Below the pieces are notes generated by a model that was not told the origin of the DNA, searched no databases, and saw only the letters and a program-made list of their open reading frames with translations. The translations under genes and the position numbers were made by a program. A stretch of DNA of 64,000 nt, taken from an uncultured Desulfobulbaceae bacterium (GTDB taxonomy: Bacteria > Desulfobacterota > Desulfobulbia > Desulfobulbales > BM004). Shown here piece by piece: positions 1 through 8,048 of the stretch (within the stretch, counting starts at the first letter, position 1; each line of letters starts with the position of its first letter). The DNA is taken from contig CAMYKS010000034.1 of NCBI GenBank assembly GCA_947259115.1, positions 30,726 to 94,725 of the forward strand. Reading direction: 5' to 3'.

Positions 1-365
1 AATAACTTCTCCGTGCGTTCCTGCCGTTCAGCCTTGCTGATATCCATGGTTTCCAGGATGGCCAGCAGGTTGTCCTCAACAGACAGTTTATGAAAAACAG
101 ACTGTTCCTGGGGCAGATAGGAAATCCCGGCACGCGCTCTGGTATAAATCGGCAAACCGGTCAAGTCCTGATCATCGAGAAAAACACGACCACTATCCGG
201 CTGAATCAAGCCGACAACCATGTAAAAGGTAGTTGTTTTGCCGGCGCCGTTAGGCCCTAAAAGGCCAATGATTTGCCCGGAGTTAACCTCCAGGTTGACG
301 CCGCTGACGACCTTCCTTTTTTTATAGGACTTCTCAAGTGCCTGGGCCGAAAGTTTCCTGGTCAT
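1..365 (-). CDS. lptB: LptB, LPS export ABC transporter ATPase (partial, C-terminus beyond window)
   Basis: LptB is the cytoplasmic ATPase that, with LptF and LptG, pulls lipopolysaccharide from the inner membrane towards the outer membrane. The reading frame starts with ATG at 365 and runs off the left edge, so about 121 residues are visible. They show a Walker A motif (GPNGAGKTT) near residues 37-45 and the Q-loop segment YLPQE near residue 87, both typical of this ABC subfamily. It lies 78 bp downstream of lptC on the same strand, which fits an lpt operon. No lptA frame lies between them, although lptA usually sits there. The family call is firm from the motifs and the neighbour; the exact end cannot be seen. 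Confidence 0.88.
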   Translation of the reverse strand, partial: MTRKLSAQALEKSYKKRKVVSGVNLEVNSGQIIGLLGPNGAGKTTTFYMVVGLIQPDSGRVFLDDQDLTGLPIYTRARAGISYLPQEQSVFHKLSVEDNLLAILETMDISKAERQERTEKL

Positions 366-443
366 TATTTTCTGTGATTTTGGATCGTATTATTCATGTA
401 TCGAGAAACAGGGATTTGCCGATTGTAATACATTACTAATTCT

Positions 444-1004
444 CTACCTTTTTCCAAGAAGGGCTTGCACATTGCTTAATAAAACAAGTTTGCGGTTTTC
501 GACATTCAACCGCATGCCTTTGCCAACCACCTCAAAATGATCAAAATGTAAGCGGACTTCTCTGTCGGTATGTAAAGAGTAGTCAGCTTCCTGGTATTCC
601 AGGAACTCTGTCTGCATGACACTGCCAGGAGAGCTTACAACTTTGACATTGGAGCGGACTGTAACCGTTTGACTTGCAGGTATCAGTTCTCCCTGTTCAG
701 CTGTAAGAACAATTTCCCCCATCTGAGGGTCGAAAAAGACCATGTGGACATTTTTTATCCGGGTGATGCCGTCATCCATAGAATGGTCTGCCGAATCCGC
801 CTCCAGTGTCCATAAGGGCTTGCCATCAAGGGTTTTGGTATATTTGATGTTTTTTAAGGCCAGGTCAACATTTTCCGGAATTGGCTCGAAAGTTGCCCCG
901 GGTTCCCAATCACGGGTAGAACGCAGAGCCATTACGGACATGATTCCAGCGACTAGTACAAGGACAAGAGTTAAAAGATTACGGATAGTTAACCATGATT
1001 TCAT
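444..1004 (-). CDS. lptC: LptC, LPS export protein
   Basis: LptC is a single-span inner-membrane protein whose periplasmic beta-jellyroll domain passes LPS from LptB2FG to LptA. The 186-residue product has an N-terminal membrane segment at about residues 9-27 followed by a periplasmic domain with the alternating beta-strand pattern of the LptC/OstA family (ITRIKNVHMVFF, then a GEL segment and repeated V-x-V strands). Length matches the family (about 190). The gene is followed by lptB on the same strand. The start is the first ATG; no clear ribosome binding site is visible upstream. Assignment rests on architecture and neighbour. Confidence 0.85.
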   Translation of the reverse strand: MKSWLTIRNLLTLVLVLVAGIMSVMALRSTRDWEPGATFEPIPENVDLALKNIKYTKTLDGKPLWTLEADSADHSMDDGITRIKNVHMVFFDPQMGEIVLTAEQGELIPASQTVTVRSNVKVVSSPGSVMQTEFLEYQEADYSLHTDREVRLHFDHFEVVGKGMRLNVENRKLVLLSNVQALLGKR

Positions 1005-1260
1005 GGGCTGAATATAGCATTCGCCTGGGAGCGTGTAAAGGTGATTCTTTAAAACGGGCAGGCCTGGGAAGAATAACGGCCTGTTTGAACCGGCCTGATA
1101 AAAAAACTCCCCTGCAACTAAAAGGAAGGATTTTTTGTAAAAATGTCTGTGGAATTCTTATTGTCATACCAGCAGAATAATCCATGATTTCAGCAAATGT
1201 CTTACACGAAGTTAAGAATATCTGAGGCAAAAATTATGACATTGAAGGGGGCTTATATGA
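1005..1260. other. Intergenic stretch upstream of lptC, before the PIN remnant
   Basis: Apart from the probable promoter region of lptC (transcribed leftwards) nothing coding is recognised here. Short frames on both strands lack family motifs and good ribosome binding sites. Confidence 0.4.
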
Positions 1261-1446
1261 TGTTCAGCTCTTGACAAACCTGAACAAAAGAGTGCAATTG
1301 TACGTGTGAAAATAATTGCCGATACAAATATATTTTTAGCTATGGCTTTGGAAGAGCTTGATAACAAGAAGAAAATTGCTCTGTCTATTGGATATGAGTT
1401 AAACGCATCTGATAGTTACTTTTTCAACAGTCTGACCCACAAATAG
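1261..1446 (+). pseudogene. PIN-domain toxin (VapC-like) remnant
   Basis: From the GTG at 1306 the frame reads V-K-I-I-A-D-T-N-I-F-L-A and continues for 46 codons to a stop at 1446. The block I-I-A-D-T-N-I-F-L-A is the N-terminal signature of PIN-domain ribonucleases, including the first catalytic aspartate. The rest of the domain (normally about 130 residues with three further acidic residues) is absent. Just upstream in the same frame, from a stop at 1258, is A-L-D-K-P-E-Q-K-S-A-I-V-R, which resembles the stretch that usually follows the motif, so two fragments may have been joined. No antitoxin gene is visible. I read it as a decayed toxin-antitoxin locus. Confidence 0.55.
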
Positions 1447-1459
1447 TCCCCCAATTAAT

Positions 1460-2125
1460 ATGAATAACATGAGAATCAATGGACTTTTTCTGGCCGTCTT
1501 GATAACGGCTTTTTTTTCGATTCCATCCATGCCTGATGCCTCTCCCTCTATTTTCTTGACTGCAGGCGAGGAGAAGCTTGTTGGCCAAAGGGACATTGTT
1601 GTACGTGAGGTCGATACTGCAACCAATAAATCTGGCAGGACATTTGAGGCAATCGGCCTTATCAATGCCCCAAGAAATTGTATATTGCAGGTCTTGACAG
1701 CATATGAAAAGTACCCGGAATTTATGCCCAATGTCAGCCGCATCGATATAGTTGAACTGAGAGGTGACGAGGCAGTTCTCAATTATACCTTGGCCCTGCC
1801 TCTGGGAAAGATTAAGAAATATCGCCTTAAAATTTCCGTGACTAAGCATGAGAAACAAGTCTCGATGATACATTGGCAATTGCAAAGGTGGCCTGAATTG
1901 AAAACTGCAGAGACCATCAGAGATACAACGGGTTATTGGCGTATAGAGGAGAAAACAAAGAATAGTTCGCTTGTGCTCTATCATGTCTATACTGATCCAG
2001 GACCTGTACCCCTTGGTTTGGGGTGGATAGTTGATGTTTTGAGTAAGAACAGCGTGCCGGAAGCCCTTTTGCAGACGAAAGCTCGAGCAGAGAATATAGC
2101 TCTTCAAGGAAACGGTCGGAAATAA
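1460..2125 (+). CDS. Secreted START/SRPBCC-domain protein
   Basis: The 221-residue product begins with a signal peptide (hydrophobic core at about residues 7-22, possible cleavage near PDA-S). The mature part fits the START/polyketide-cyclase (SRPBCC) fold: an N-terminal strand, the segment A-P-R-N-C-I-L-Q-V-L-T-A-Y-E-K-Y-P-E-F-M-P that matches the helix and loop at the mouth of the hydrophobic cavity in Coq10-like proteins, several long strands and a C-terminal amphipathic helix. Members bind lipids or other hydrophobic molecules. No ligand can be named. An alternative start is the ATG at 1469. It stands alone between a decayed PIN gene and KDPG aldolase. Confidence 0.7.
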   Translation: MNNMRINGLFLAVLITAFFSIPSMPDASPSIFLTAGEEKLVGQRDIVVREVDTATNKSGRTFEAIGLINAPRNCILQVLTAYEKYPEFMPNVSRIDIVELRGDEAVLNYTLALPLGKIKKYRLKISVTKHEKQVSMIHWQLQRWPELKTAETIRDTTGYWRIEEKTKNSSLVLYHVYTDPGPVPLGLGWIVDVLSKNSVPEALLQTKARAENIALQGNGRK

Positions 2126-2283
2126 GGCTCAAAAAATAAGGCAATATTTCAGGGTATGGCGAAAGCTATGACGTGGCGGACGCGGCAAGCTTGCCCAAAA
2201 ATGGTAAATATGATTTTTCAAGGCTTGATAATCCACAACAGACAGCTCCCGGCATATATTGGGTCAGGCTAATTACGTTATCC

Positions 2284-2952
2284 ATGTCAAACAATGAAAC
2301 AAAGACATCAATGGTTTCCGGGGACCGGTACACCATGCAACTGGAAGTTCCGGTGATAGGTATTCTGCGCGGTGTAGGTGCTGAAGAGTTCCGTCCCCTT
2401 TTGGAGGCAGCTTTTGCTGCCGGATTGCAGGCCATCGAAGTAACCATGAACACGCCGGGGGCTGAAGAGATGATTGGCGCTGAAAGAGATCGGGTTCCTG
2501 CAGGGAAATATCTGGGTATGGGAACTATCCGCAACCTCGCTGAAGCGCAAAAGGCCCATGCAGCAGGCGCCATGTTTTTTGTCACCCCGAATGTTAATCA
2601 CACGGTCATAGAGTTTGCGCGAAAAAAATATATCCCTGTTATTGCGGGAGCCCTGACCCCTACTGAAGTGTACAGGGCCCGGGAGGCCGGTGCTGATATG
2701 GTCAAGGTTTTCCCATGCAGGGCCCTGGGAGGAGCGCTCTATATCAGGGAGCTTCGCGGGCCTTTTGAGCATATCCCGCTGGTGGCGGTCGGCGGCGTGT
2801 CAATTGAAAATGTCAGAGAGTATTTTAAGGCCGGTGCAGCAGCCGTGGGGGTCGGCATCTCACTCTTTGGCGAGCAGGAGGTTAAGGCTGGAGATTGGGA
2901 TGGGGTACGAAAAAATGTCGAAAAGTTTATCCAACGTTGCGGGAGTAAATGA
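2284..2952 (+). CDS. eda: KDPG/KHG aldolase (2-dehydro-3-deoxy-phosphogluconate aldolase)
   Basis: The enzyme cleaves 2-keto-3-deoxy-6-phosphogluconate to pyruvate and glyceraldehyde 3-phosphate (Entner-Doudoroff) and often also 4-hydroxy-2-oxoglutarate. The TIM-barrel sequence has E-V-T-M-N-T-P carrying the catalytic glutamate, G-M-G-T-I, the phosphate-binding G-G-V-S, and V-K-V-F-P carrying the Schiff-base lysine. The frame is open upstream to 2173, but a start at 2284 leaves about 20 residues before the first strand (P-V-I-G-I-L), as in Escherichia coli Eda, and gives 222 residues. No other Entner-Doudoroff gene is near, so its role here could be in sugar-acid catabolism. Confidence 0.88.
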   Translation: MSNNETKTSMVSGDRYTMQLEVPVIGILRGVGAEEFRPLLEAAFAAGLQAIEVTMNTPGAEEMIGAERDRVPAGKYLGMGTIRNLAEAQKAHAAGAMFFVTPNVNHTVIEFARKKYIPVIAGALTPTEVYRAREAGADMVKVFPCRALGGALYIRELRGPFEHIPLVAVGGVSIENVREYFKAGAAAVGVGISLFGEQEVKAGDWDGVRKNVEKFIQRCGSK

Positions 2953-3258
2953 AAGAGTAAAAAAAAATCAGTGCCTAAAATGAACTAAAATTTTGATGGG
3001 GTTTCTTGGTTTGTTTGGAGTACTTGAGTATAGATTTTGATAAATTTATTATGTTTATATAAAAATAAGCATCACTCCATCACTTCACTACTCCACCTAT
3101 AACGCACAAGCAGAAGCCCCATTGCCTTTTCCCTTGACCACTTGACCCCTCGACCCCTTAACTAGTGCCTGTCCATAAATGGCCTTTTTGTCGTATCTCT
3201 GCGTCATGCTCAAAAAATAATGCTCGGAATATCATATATATGCCTGCGCTTATTTTAA
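2953..3258. other. Non-coding gap with degenerate short-period repeats
   Basis: No gene is recognised. The stretch at about 3071-3102 repeats units of the type CATCACTCCA, and 3131-3163 repeats units of the type CTTGACCCCTCGACC. Comparable degenerate repeats lie in other intergenic gaps of this window (29038-29072, 56577-56596, 63797-63840). Confidence 0.5.
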
Positions 3259-3684
3259 CTAATACTTTACCGGAAGTTTTGCCTCTTTCCAGGCAGAGAT
3301 GCCGCCCTTGAGGTTATAGACTTCATTCCAGCCGTTTTTCGACAAGAGCTGCCCCAGGGCAAGGGAGCGGCCGCCTACGGCACAGATAAGCAGGATGGGT
3401 TTTTCTTTGGGGGGACGCTGGGAACCCTTGATGATGTCCCAAAGGGGCATCAGGGTTGAACCGTCAATATATCCTTCAGCCAATTCCTCTTGACCGCGGA
3501 CATCAATAAGCAGGAGATCATTGCGGCTGTCAATCAGGCCCTTGGCCTCTTCGGGGGTGACTGTTTTAAAAAGAGGATGCTGCTGCTCCAAGCCGGGAAA
3601 TTGCTGCTGGGCCGCAGGGACCATTTGGGAACCGAGAAAAACAAGCAGTATGGCAGAGATTGTCAGGGATATGATTCGTTTCAT
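3259..3684 (-). CDS. Exported single-domain rhodanese
   Basis: The 141-residue product has a signal peptide (residues 1-24) and one rhodanese domain with the conserved L-L-I-D-V-R strand, the substrate-loop region and the active-site loop L-L-I-C-A-V-G-G-R-S, whose cysteine carries the persulfide in sulfurtransferases. The end (Y-N-L-K-G-G-I-S-A-W) is the usual C-terminal rhodanese signature. It should act in the periplasm on sulfur or cyanide compounds; the natural substrate cannot be read from sequence. Transcription is leftward and monocistronic as far as visible. Confidence 0.82.
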   Translation of the reverse strand: MKRIISLTISAILLVFLGSQMVPAAQQQFPGLEQQHPLFKTVTPEEAKGLIDSRNDLLLIDVRGQEELAEGYIDGSTLMPLWDIIKGSQRPPKEKPILLICAVGGRSLALGQLLSKNGWNEVYNLKGGISAWKEAKLPVKY

Positions 3685-3943
3685 TATATAGTTTCCTAAG
3701 TGAAAATTATTCTTTAATGATATTTTTTGTCAGCTATACTATTCAGGTTAAATTTAAGTTCACAAAAGTCAATTGGCAAGGGTAAAAAACGTATTGCCAG
3801 AAATTGCTTTTACCAGGGCCTTCCTGGAATGCAGGTAAGAAAAACAATCGCCGAGTCTTTTGTAAATTTGTGTTTAAATATCAATAAGATATGGAGTAAA
3901 AAGTTAAGCCATGCTGTAAAGCGCAACCACCTTCAACAGGCAA

Positions 3944-5629
3944 TCAGGAACGGGTCAACTGACGGTATTTTATTCTGTGGGGCTGTTCGGCAGCAGCCCC
4001 CAGCCTTTTCTTTCTGTCCGCTTCATACTCAGAGTAATTGCCCTCAAACCAGACCACACGGCTGTTGCCCTCAAAGGCCAGGATATGGGTGGCGATTCTG
4101 TCCAGAAACCATCGGTCATGGCTGATGACAACCACGCAGCCTCCAAAATTTTCAAGGGCCTCTTCAAGGGCACGCAGGGTATTGACATCCAGGTCGTTGG
4201 TAGGCTCATCCAATAAAAGCACATTAGCCCCCTCTTTCAGCATACGTGCCAGGTGCACCCTGTTCCGCTCACCACCGGAGAGTTGCCCCACTTTTTTCTG
4301 CTGGTCTGAGCCGGAGAAATTGAAACGCGCCACATAGGCCCGGGAATTAACTTCACGCTCACCCAGGGTAATGGTATCCTGGTCATCTGCAATAACCTGC
4401 CAGATAGACTTGCCGGGATCCAGGGCATCGCGGCTCTGGTCAACGTAGGCCAGTTTGACCGTATCGCCCAGCCTGATGGAGCCGCCGGTCGGCTGCTCCT
4501 GGCCGCTGATCATTTTAAACAGGGTTGATTTGCCGGCACCGTTGGGGCCGATGATGCCGACTATGCCACCGGGAGGCAGTTTGAAGCTCATAGCCTCAAA
4601 TAAGAGCCTGTCACCAAAGGCCTTGGAGACAGAGTCAGCTTCAATAACAGTTTTGCCAAGCCGTGGGCCCGGGGGGATGTAGATCTCCTGGTCCCGGATT
4701 TTTTTCTGTACCTCCTGGTCGAGCAGGTTTTCATAGGAGCTGATCCTGGCCTTGGACTTGGCATGCCGCCCCTTGGGAGACATCCTGATCCACTCCAGTT
4801 CCCGCTGCAGGGTTTTCTGCCTTTCGCTCTCCTGTTTTTCTTCGCTCTTCAGCTTTTTCTGCTTCTGGTCCAGCCAGGAAGAATAGTTGCCCTTCCAGGG
4901 AATGCCGTGCCCCCGGTCAAGTTCAAGGATCCAGCCGGCAATATTGTCCAGGAAGTAACGGTCATGGGTTACGGCTATAACCGTACCTTCGTACTGCTGA
5001 AGATGATGCTCCAGCCAGGCCACCGATTCAGCGTCCAGGTGATTGGTTGGTTCGTCGAGCAACAGGATGTCGGGCTTCTGCAAAAGCAGTCTGCACAGCG
5101 CTACTCTGCGGCGTTCTCCACCTGATATGACGTTGATCGGCGTGTCTCCCGGGGGACAACGCAGGGCATCCATAGCCATTTCCAGTCTGCTTTCAATATC
5201 CCAGGCATCGAGAGCATCAAGCTTTTCCTGGACTTCCCCCTGGCGCTCTATGAGCTGGTTCATGGCAGCATCATCAAGGGGTTCGGCAAATTTTGCATTA
5301 ATTTCATTGAATTCGGCCAGCAGGTCAACCTGCTCCCGGGCACCCTGCTTGACTATTTCCCAAACTGTATTTGTTTCACCTGCCAGGGGCTCCTGTTCCA
5401 GGTAGCCGATGCTGAAGCCGGGCGTCTTGGTTATCCTGCCGTTGTATTCCTGATCAATACCGGCCATAATACGCAAGAGAGTACTCTTGCCGGACCCATT
5501 CAGCCCCAGCACCCCGATTTTGGCACCATAAAAAAAAGAAAGGCTGATATCCTTGATGACCGGCTTTTTATCATAATATTTGCTGACTCCGATCATGGAG
5601 TAGATTATCTTGTGTGGTTCACTGCTCAT
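3944..5629 (-). CDS. ettA: EttA, energy-dependent translational throttle ABC-F ATPase
   Basis: EttA binds the ribosomal E site and gates the first elongation step in response to the ADP/ATP ratio. The product has two ABC cassettes with Walker A motifs (G-L-N-G-S-G-K-S-T and G-P-N-G-A-G-K-S-T), signature motifs (I-S-G-G-E-R and L-S-G-G-E-R), Walker B motifs ending in D-E-P-T-N-H-L-D and D-E-P-T-N-D-L-D, and the P-site tRNA interaction linker between them rich in lysine and arginine. There are no membrane segments. With the ATG at 5629 the length is 561 residues, close to the 555 of E. coli EttA; the frame is open to 5713 but the extra 28 residues are not part of the family. Confidence 0.92.
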   Translation of the reverse strand: MSSEPHKIIYSMIGVSKYYDKKPVIKDISLSFFYGAKIGVLGLNGSGKSTLLRIMAGIDQEYNGRITKTPGFSIGYLEQEPLAGETNTVWEIVKQGAREQVDLLAEFNEINAKFAEPLDDAAMNQLIERQGEVQEKLDALDAWDIESRLEMAMDALRCPPGDTPINVISGGERRRVALCRLLLQKPDILLLDEPTNHLDAESVAWLEHHLQQYEGTVIAVTHDRYFLDNIAGWILELDRGHGIPWKGNYSSWLDQKQKKLKSEEKQESERQKTLQRELEWIRMSPKGRHAKSKARISSYENLLDQEVQKKIRDQEIYIPPGPRLGKTVIEADSVSKAFGDRLLFEAMSFKLPPGGIVGIIGPNGAGKSTLFKMISGQEQPTGGSIRLGDTVKLAYVDQSRDALDPGKSIWQVIADDQDTITLGEREVNSRAYVARFNFSGSDQQKKVGQLSGGERNRVHLARMLKEGANVLLLDEPTNDLDVNTLRALEEALENFGGCVVVISHDRWFLDRIATHILAFEGNSRVVWFEGNYSEYEADRKKRLGAAAEQPHRIKYRQLTRS

Positions 5630-5922
5630 GGGTACATAGTCCTTTACTGTATCTGTTAAGAATGAATCAAAGGGCACCATTTTAAAAAGAGGCGCGAGCA
5701 TACCATAAGTCAAAGAACAACGCCACTCATCTGAAAAGAAATTCCAAATGTTTATACGTAAAAATTTTGTGTCGTTTCCAGCTGCCTATTTATTTTTCTT
5801 GAGATTCAAAGTTGTCATTGTTATTATAACAAATTCGGGAGGATGGATGTTTCGTGTTTTATGCGGAGCCCATTCCTCAATTAAGCTGGTCGCTGTAAAA
5901 ATTAAATTACGGCTGAAAGGTG

Positions 5923-6783
5923 ATGAGAAGAAGAGATTTTTTAAAAGCAATAACTGCAGGCGTCCTCCTGGGCGGTGTTGACCCGTATTCCCTTGTTTCT
6001 GCCGCTCAGTTATATCCTCAATCCCGCAGGCTTTCAAACTCTGAGTTTGATGTCAACATCAAAGACTATCTCCACAAGATGCAGAATTTTGACCAGCCGC
6101 ACACCGGAGATGTAGTCCTTGGCAAGAAAGAACTTACACTCCTCAGGTCATGCGTCACCAGGCTGAAACGGCTTCAACGTACAGTTGGGCACGGCAATTT
6201 CCATCTTTTAAGCTTTGATGACGGCCTGAGTTTTGCCCGCAACTATTCAAAAGTCGGGAGGTTTCCCAGAGAGGAACTGGACTTTTTGGAAAGGATTTTT
6301 TACCAAGATAGCGCCGACTACGGTTTCTGGGGTGAAAAACCCATTGATAACATGACCACCCGAATCAACAAAAAAGAGGTGGTTAAAATACCGAAGTCGG
6401 GGAATTATCTTTACAGGGGAGACCCCCAGCAGAAGTACGAAAAGGTCAGAAAACACGTGGGCGACAAGTTGTATCTGACATCGGGCATCAGGGGAGTTGT
6501 CAAACAGTTCTACCTTTTTCTCAACAAGGCTAATGCAAATCAGGGCAACCTCTCCCTTGCCTCACGTTCTTTAGCTCCTCCTGGCTATTCTTTTCACGGC
6601 ATCGCTGATTTTGATGTTGGGCAGATTGGTTACGGCTCTTTAAATTTCACGGGAAGATTCACCACAACGGAAGTTTTTAAAAAACTTGATGATCTTGCCT
6701 ATGTCACTATCCGTTACCCCAAAAATAATTTCAAGGGGGTACGCTTTGAACCGTGGCATATCAAGGTCTATCCTGGTGTATAA
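5923..6783 (+). CDS. Tat-exported M15-family (VanY-like) D-Ala-D-Ala carboxypeptidase
   Basis: The N-terminus carries a twin-arginine signal (R-R-R-D-F-L-K followed by a hydrophobic stretch). The C-terminal third has the metal-binding pattern of M15 peptidases: S-F-H-G-I-A-D-F-D supplies His and Asp, and R-F-E-P-W-H supplies the catalytic Glu and last His ligand, just after R-Y-P. Such enzymes trim peptidoglycan stem peptides in the periplasm. The ATG at 5923 is preceded at a good distance by GAAAGG; a GTG just before it is less likely. The gene is alone, 200 bp before the cytochrome cluster. Confidence 0.8.
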   Translation: MRRRDFLKAITAGVLLGGVDPYSLVSAAQLYPQSRRLSNSEFDVNIKDYLHKMQNFDQPHTGDVVLGKKELTLLRSCVTRLKRLQRTVGHGNFHLLSFDDGLSFARNYSKVGRFPREELDFLERIFYQDSADYGFWGEKPIDNMTTRINKKEVVKIPKSGNYLYRGDPQQKYEKVRKHVGDKLYLTSGIRGVVKQFYLFLNKANANQGNLSLASRSLAPPGYSFHGIADFDVGQIGYGSLNFTGRFTTTEVFKKLDDLAYVTIRYPKNNFKGVRFEPWHIKVYPGV

Positions 6784-6990
6784 ATCACCCGGCCTACAAT
6801 GTTGGAGATATATTCAGCAAGTATATGCAGGGGGGATAAATTTCGCACAACTGTACAATAGCCTGCATTTATCAAAAACGGAAAGTATGTGCCAAACATT
6901 TAAAGGTTTTACCTGCCTGTTATGTTGTTAGAAAGGTGCTTTGGGCAATATCTGACAACACATCCGTAAGAACAAGGGAGCCAGCTGGAA

Positions 6991-8031
6991 ATGAATGTAC
7001 GTGAAGTAAGGATTGTGCTGACCCGCTTACAGTCATATGCCGGTCTGGTATTTTTACTGTTGTTTGTCCCCACAGCCGTTGTCGGTTGCCAAACGCTCAG
7101 ATCATCTGAACCCATAGTGCCTATAGCTGAGTATGAAAAAATGCTGGTCGGCAGGCTGGACGCTGATTATGTCGGCACCGAGAACTGTCTTGCCGCCTGC
7201 CATTACCATGATCAGATACGGCTAGATTTTGAGGCCAGCACCATGGGTGCCCAGATGGCGGCCGATTCGGATTTGCCCATGATTGACTGCGAATCCTGCC
7301 ATGGTCCGGGAAGTCTTGCCATACAGGGTTTGACTCCAGAGAAGGTGGCAGTCGATGCTGCGGCGGGCAGGCAGACCCCCTGTGATTATGAAACTTTGAT
7401 TGTTTTAAAGGCTCTTCCGGCCCAGGCTCAGTCACTGCTGTGCCTCAAGTGTCACACTGCCAATGCTACCTTCAACCTGCATGAGTGGAATGCAGGAGCC
7501 CATGCACTTGGCGATGTTTCCTGTTTCCCCTGTCATGATGTGCATGCCGGACCTGACTTGATTACCAGCCCCAAGGATACGAAGGAAATGTGTTTCAAGT
7601 GCCACAGGGAACAGGCAGCGGAATTCCGGCTTCCAAGCCACCATCCTGTAATGGAGGGAAAATCATTCTGCACCGATTGCCATCAGCCGCACGGGACCTT
7701 TCATGATAATTTATTGCGGGAGGAAACAGTGCGCGCCACCTGCGTGCGGTGTCATGGCGAGGTTGAAGGACCCTACCTCTACGCTCATGCAGACCTGATG
7801 AATGACGACTGCACTATCTGCCATGCTGATCACGGCTCCGTGAACAATAATCTTTTAAAATTGTCCGAACCCTATCTTTGTCTGCAATGCCATGTCGGGC
7901 ACAGAACATCGAGTGATCCGGCAACCGGTGAAACAAAAGGTGTCTTTTATACCCGCTGTACGGATTGTCATTCCCAGGTCCACGGAACAGATGTTCCATC
8001 GGCAAGCGGCAGGGGGAATTTTACCCAATAA
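6991..8031 (+). CDS. Decahaem c-type cytochrome (periplasmic/outer-membrane-inner-face lipoprotein)
   Basis: The 346-residue protein has nine C-x-x-C-H motifs and one C-x-x-x-C-H motif (C-L-A-A-C-H, the first), giving ten predicted haems, plus many extra His residues for axial ligation. The N-terminus is a signal sequence ending in V-V-G-C, a plausible lipobox. Size and haem number match the MtrA/DmsE/OmaB class that sits inside an outer-membrane porin and carries electrons outwards. It is followed after 17 bp by a beta-barrel gene and then by a 13-haem lipoprotein, the classic order of a porin-cytochrome conduit. The conduit function is inferred from content and order, not shown. Confidence 0.85.
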   Translation: MNVREVRIVLTRLQSYAGLVFLLLFVPTAVVGCQTLRSSEPIVPIAEYEKMLVGRLDADYVGTENCLAACHYHDQIRLDFEASTMGAQMAADSDLPMIDCESCHGPGSLAIQGLTPEKVAVDAAAGRQTPCDYETLIVLKALPAQAQSLLCLKCHTANATFNLHEWNAGAHALGDVSCFPCHDVHAGPDLITSPKDTKEMCFKCHREQAAEFRLPSHHPVMEGKSFCTDCHQPHGTFHDNLLREETVRATCVRCHGEVEGPYLYAHADLMNDDCTICHADHGSVNNNLLKLSEPYLCLQCHVGHRTSSDPATGETKGVFYTRCTDCHSQVHGTDVPSASGRGNFTQ

Positions 8032-8048
8032 AGGTTGTGGTATATGTC

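Noticed and set aside
1424..2107. Long minus-strand frame opposite the START-like gene
   Set aside because: It is a shadow: no domain motifs, Cys-rich random composition, and the plus frame has a signal peptide and family pattern.
2173..2283. N-terminal extension of KDPG aldolase from 2173
   Set aside because: The extra residues do not fit the family start; 2284 gives the usual spacing to the first barrel strand.
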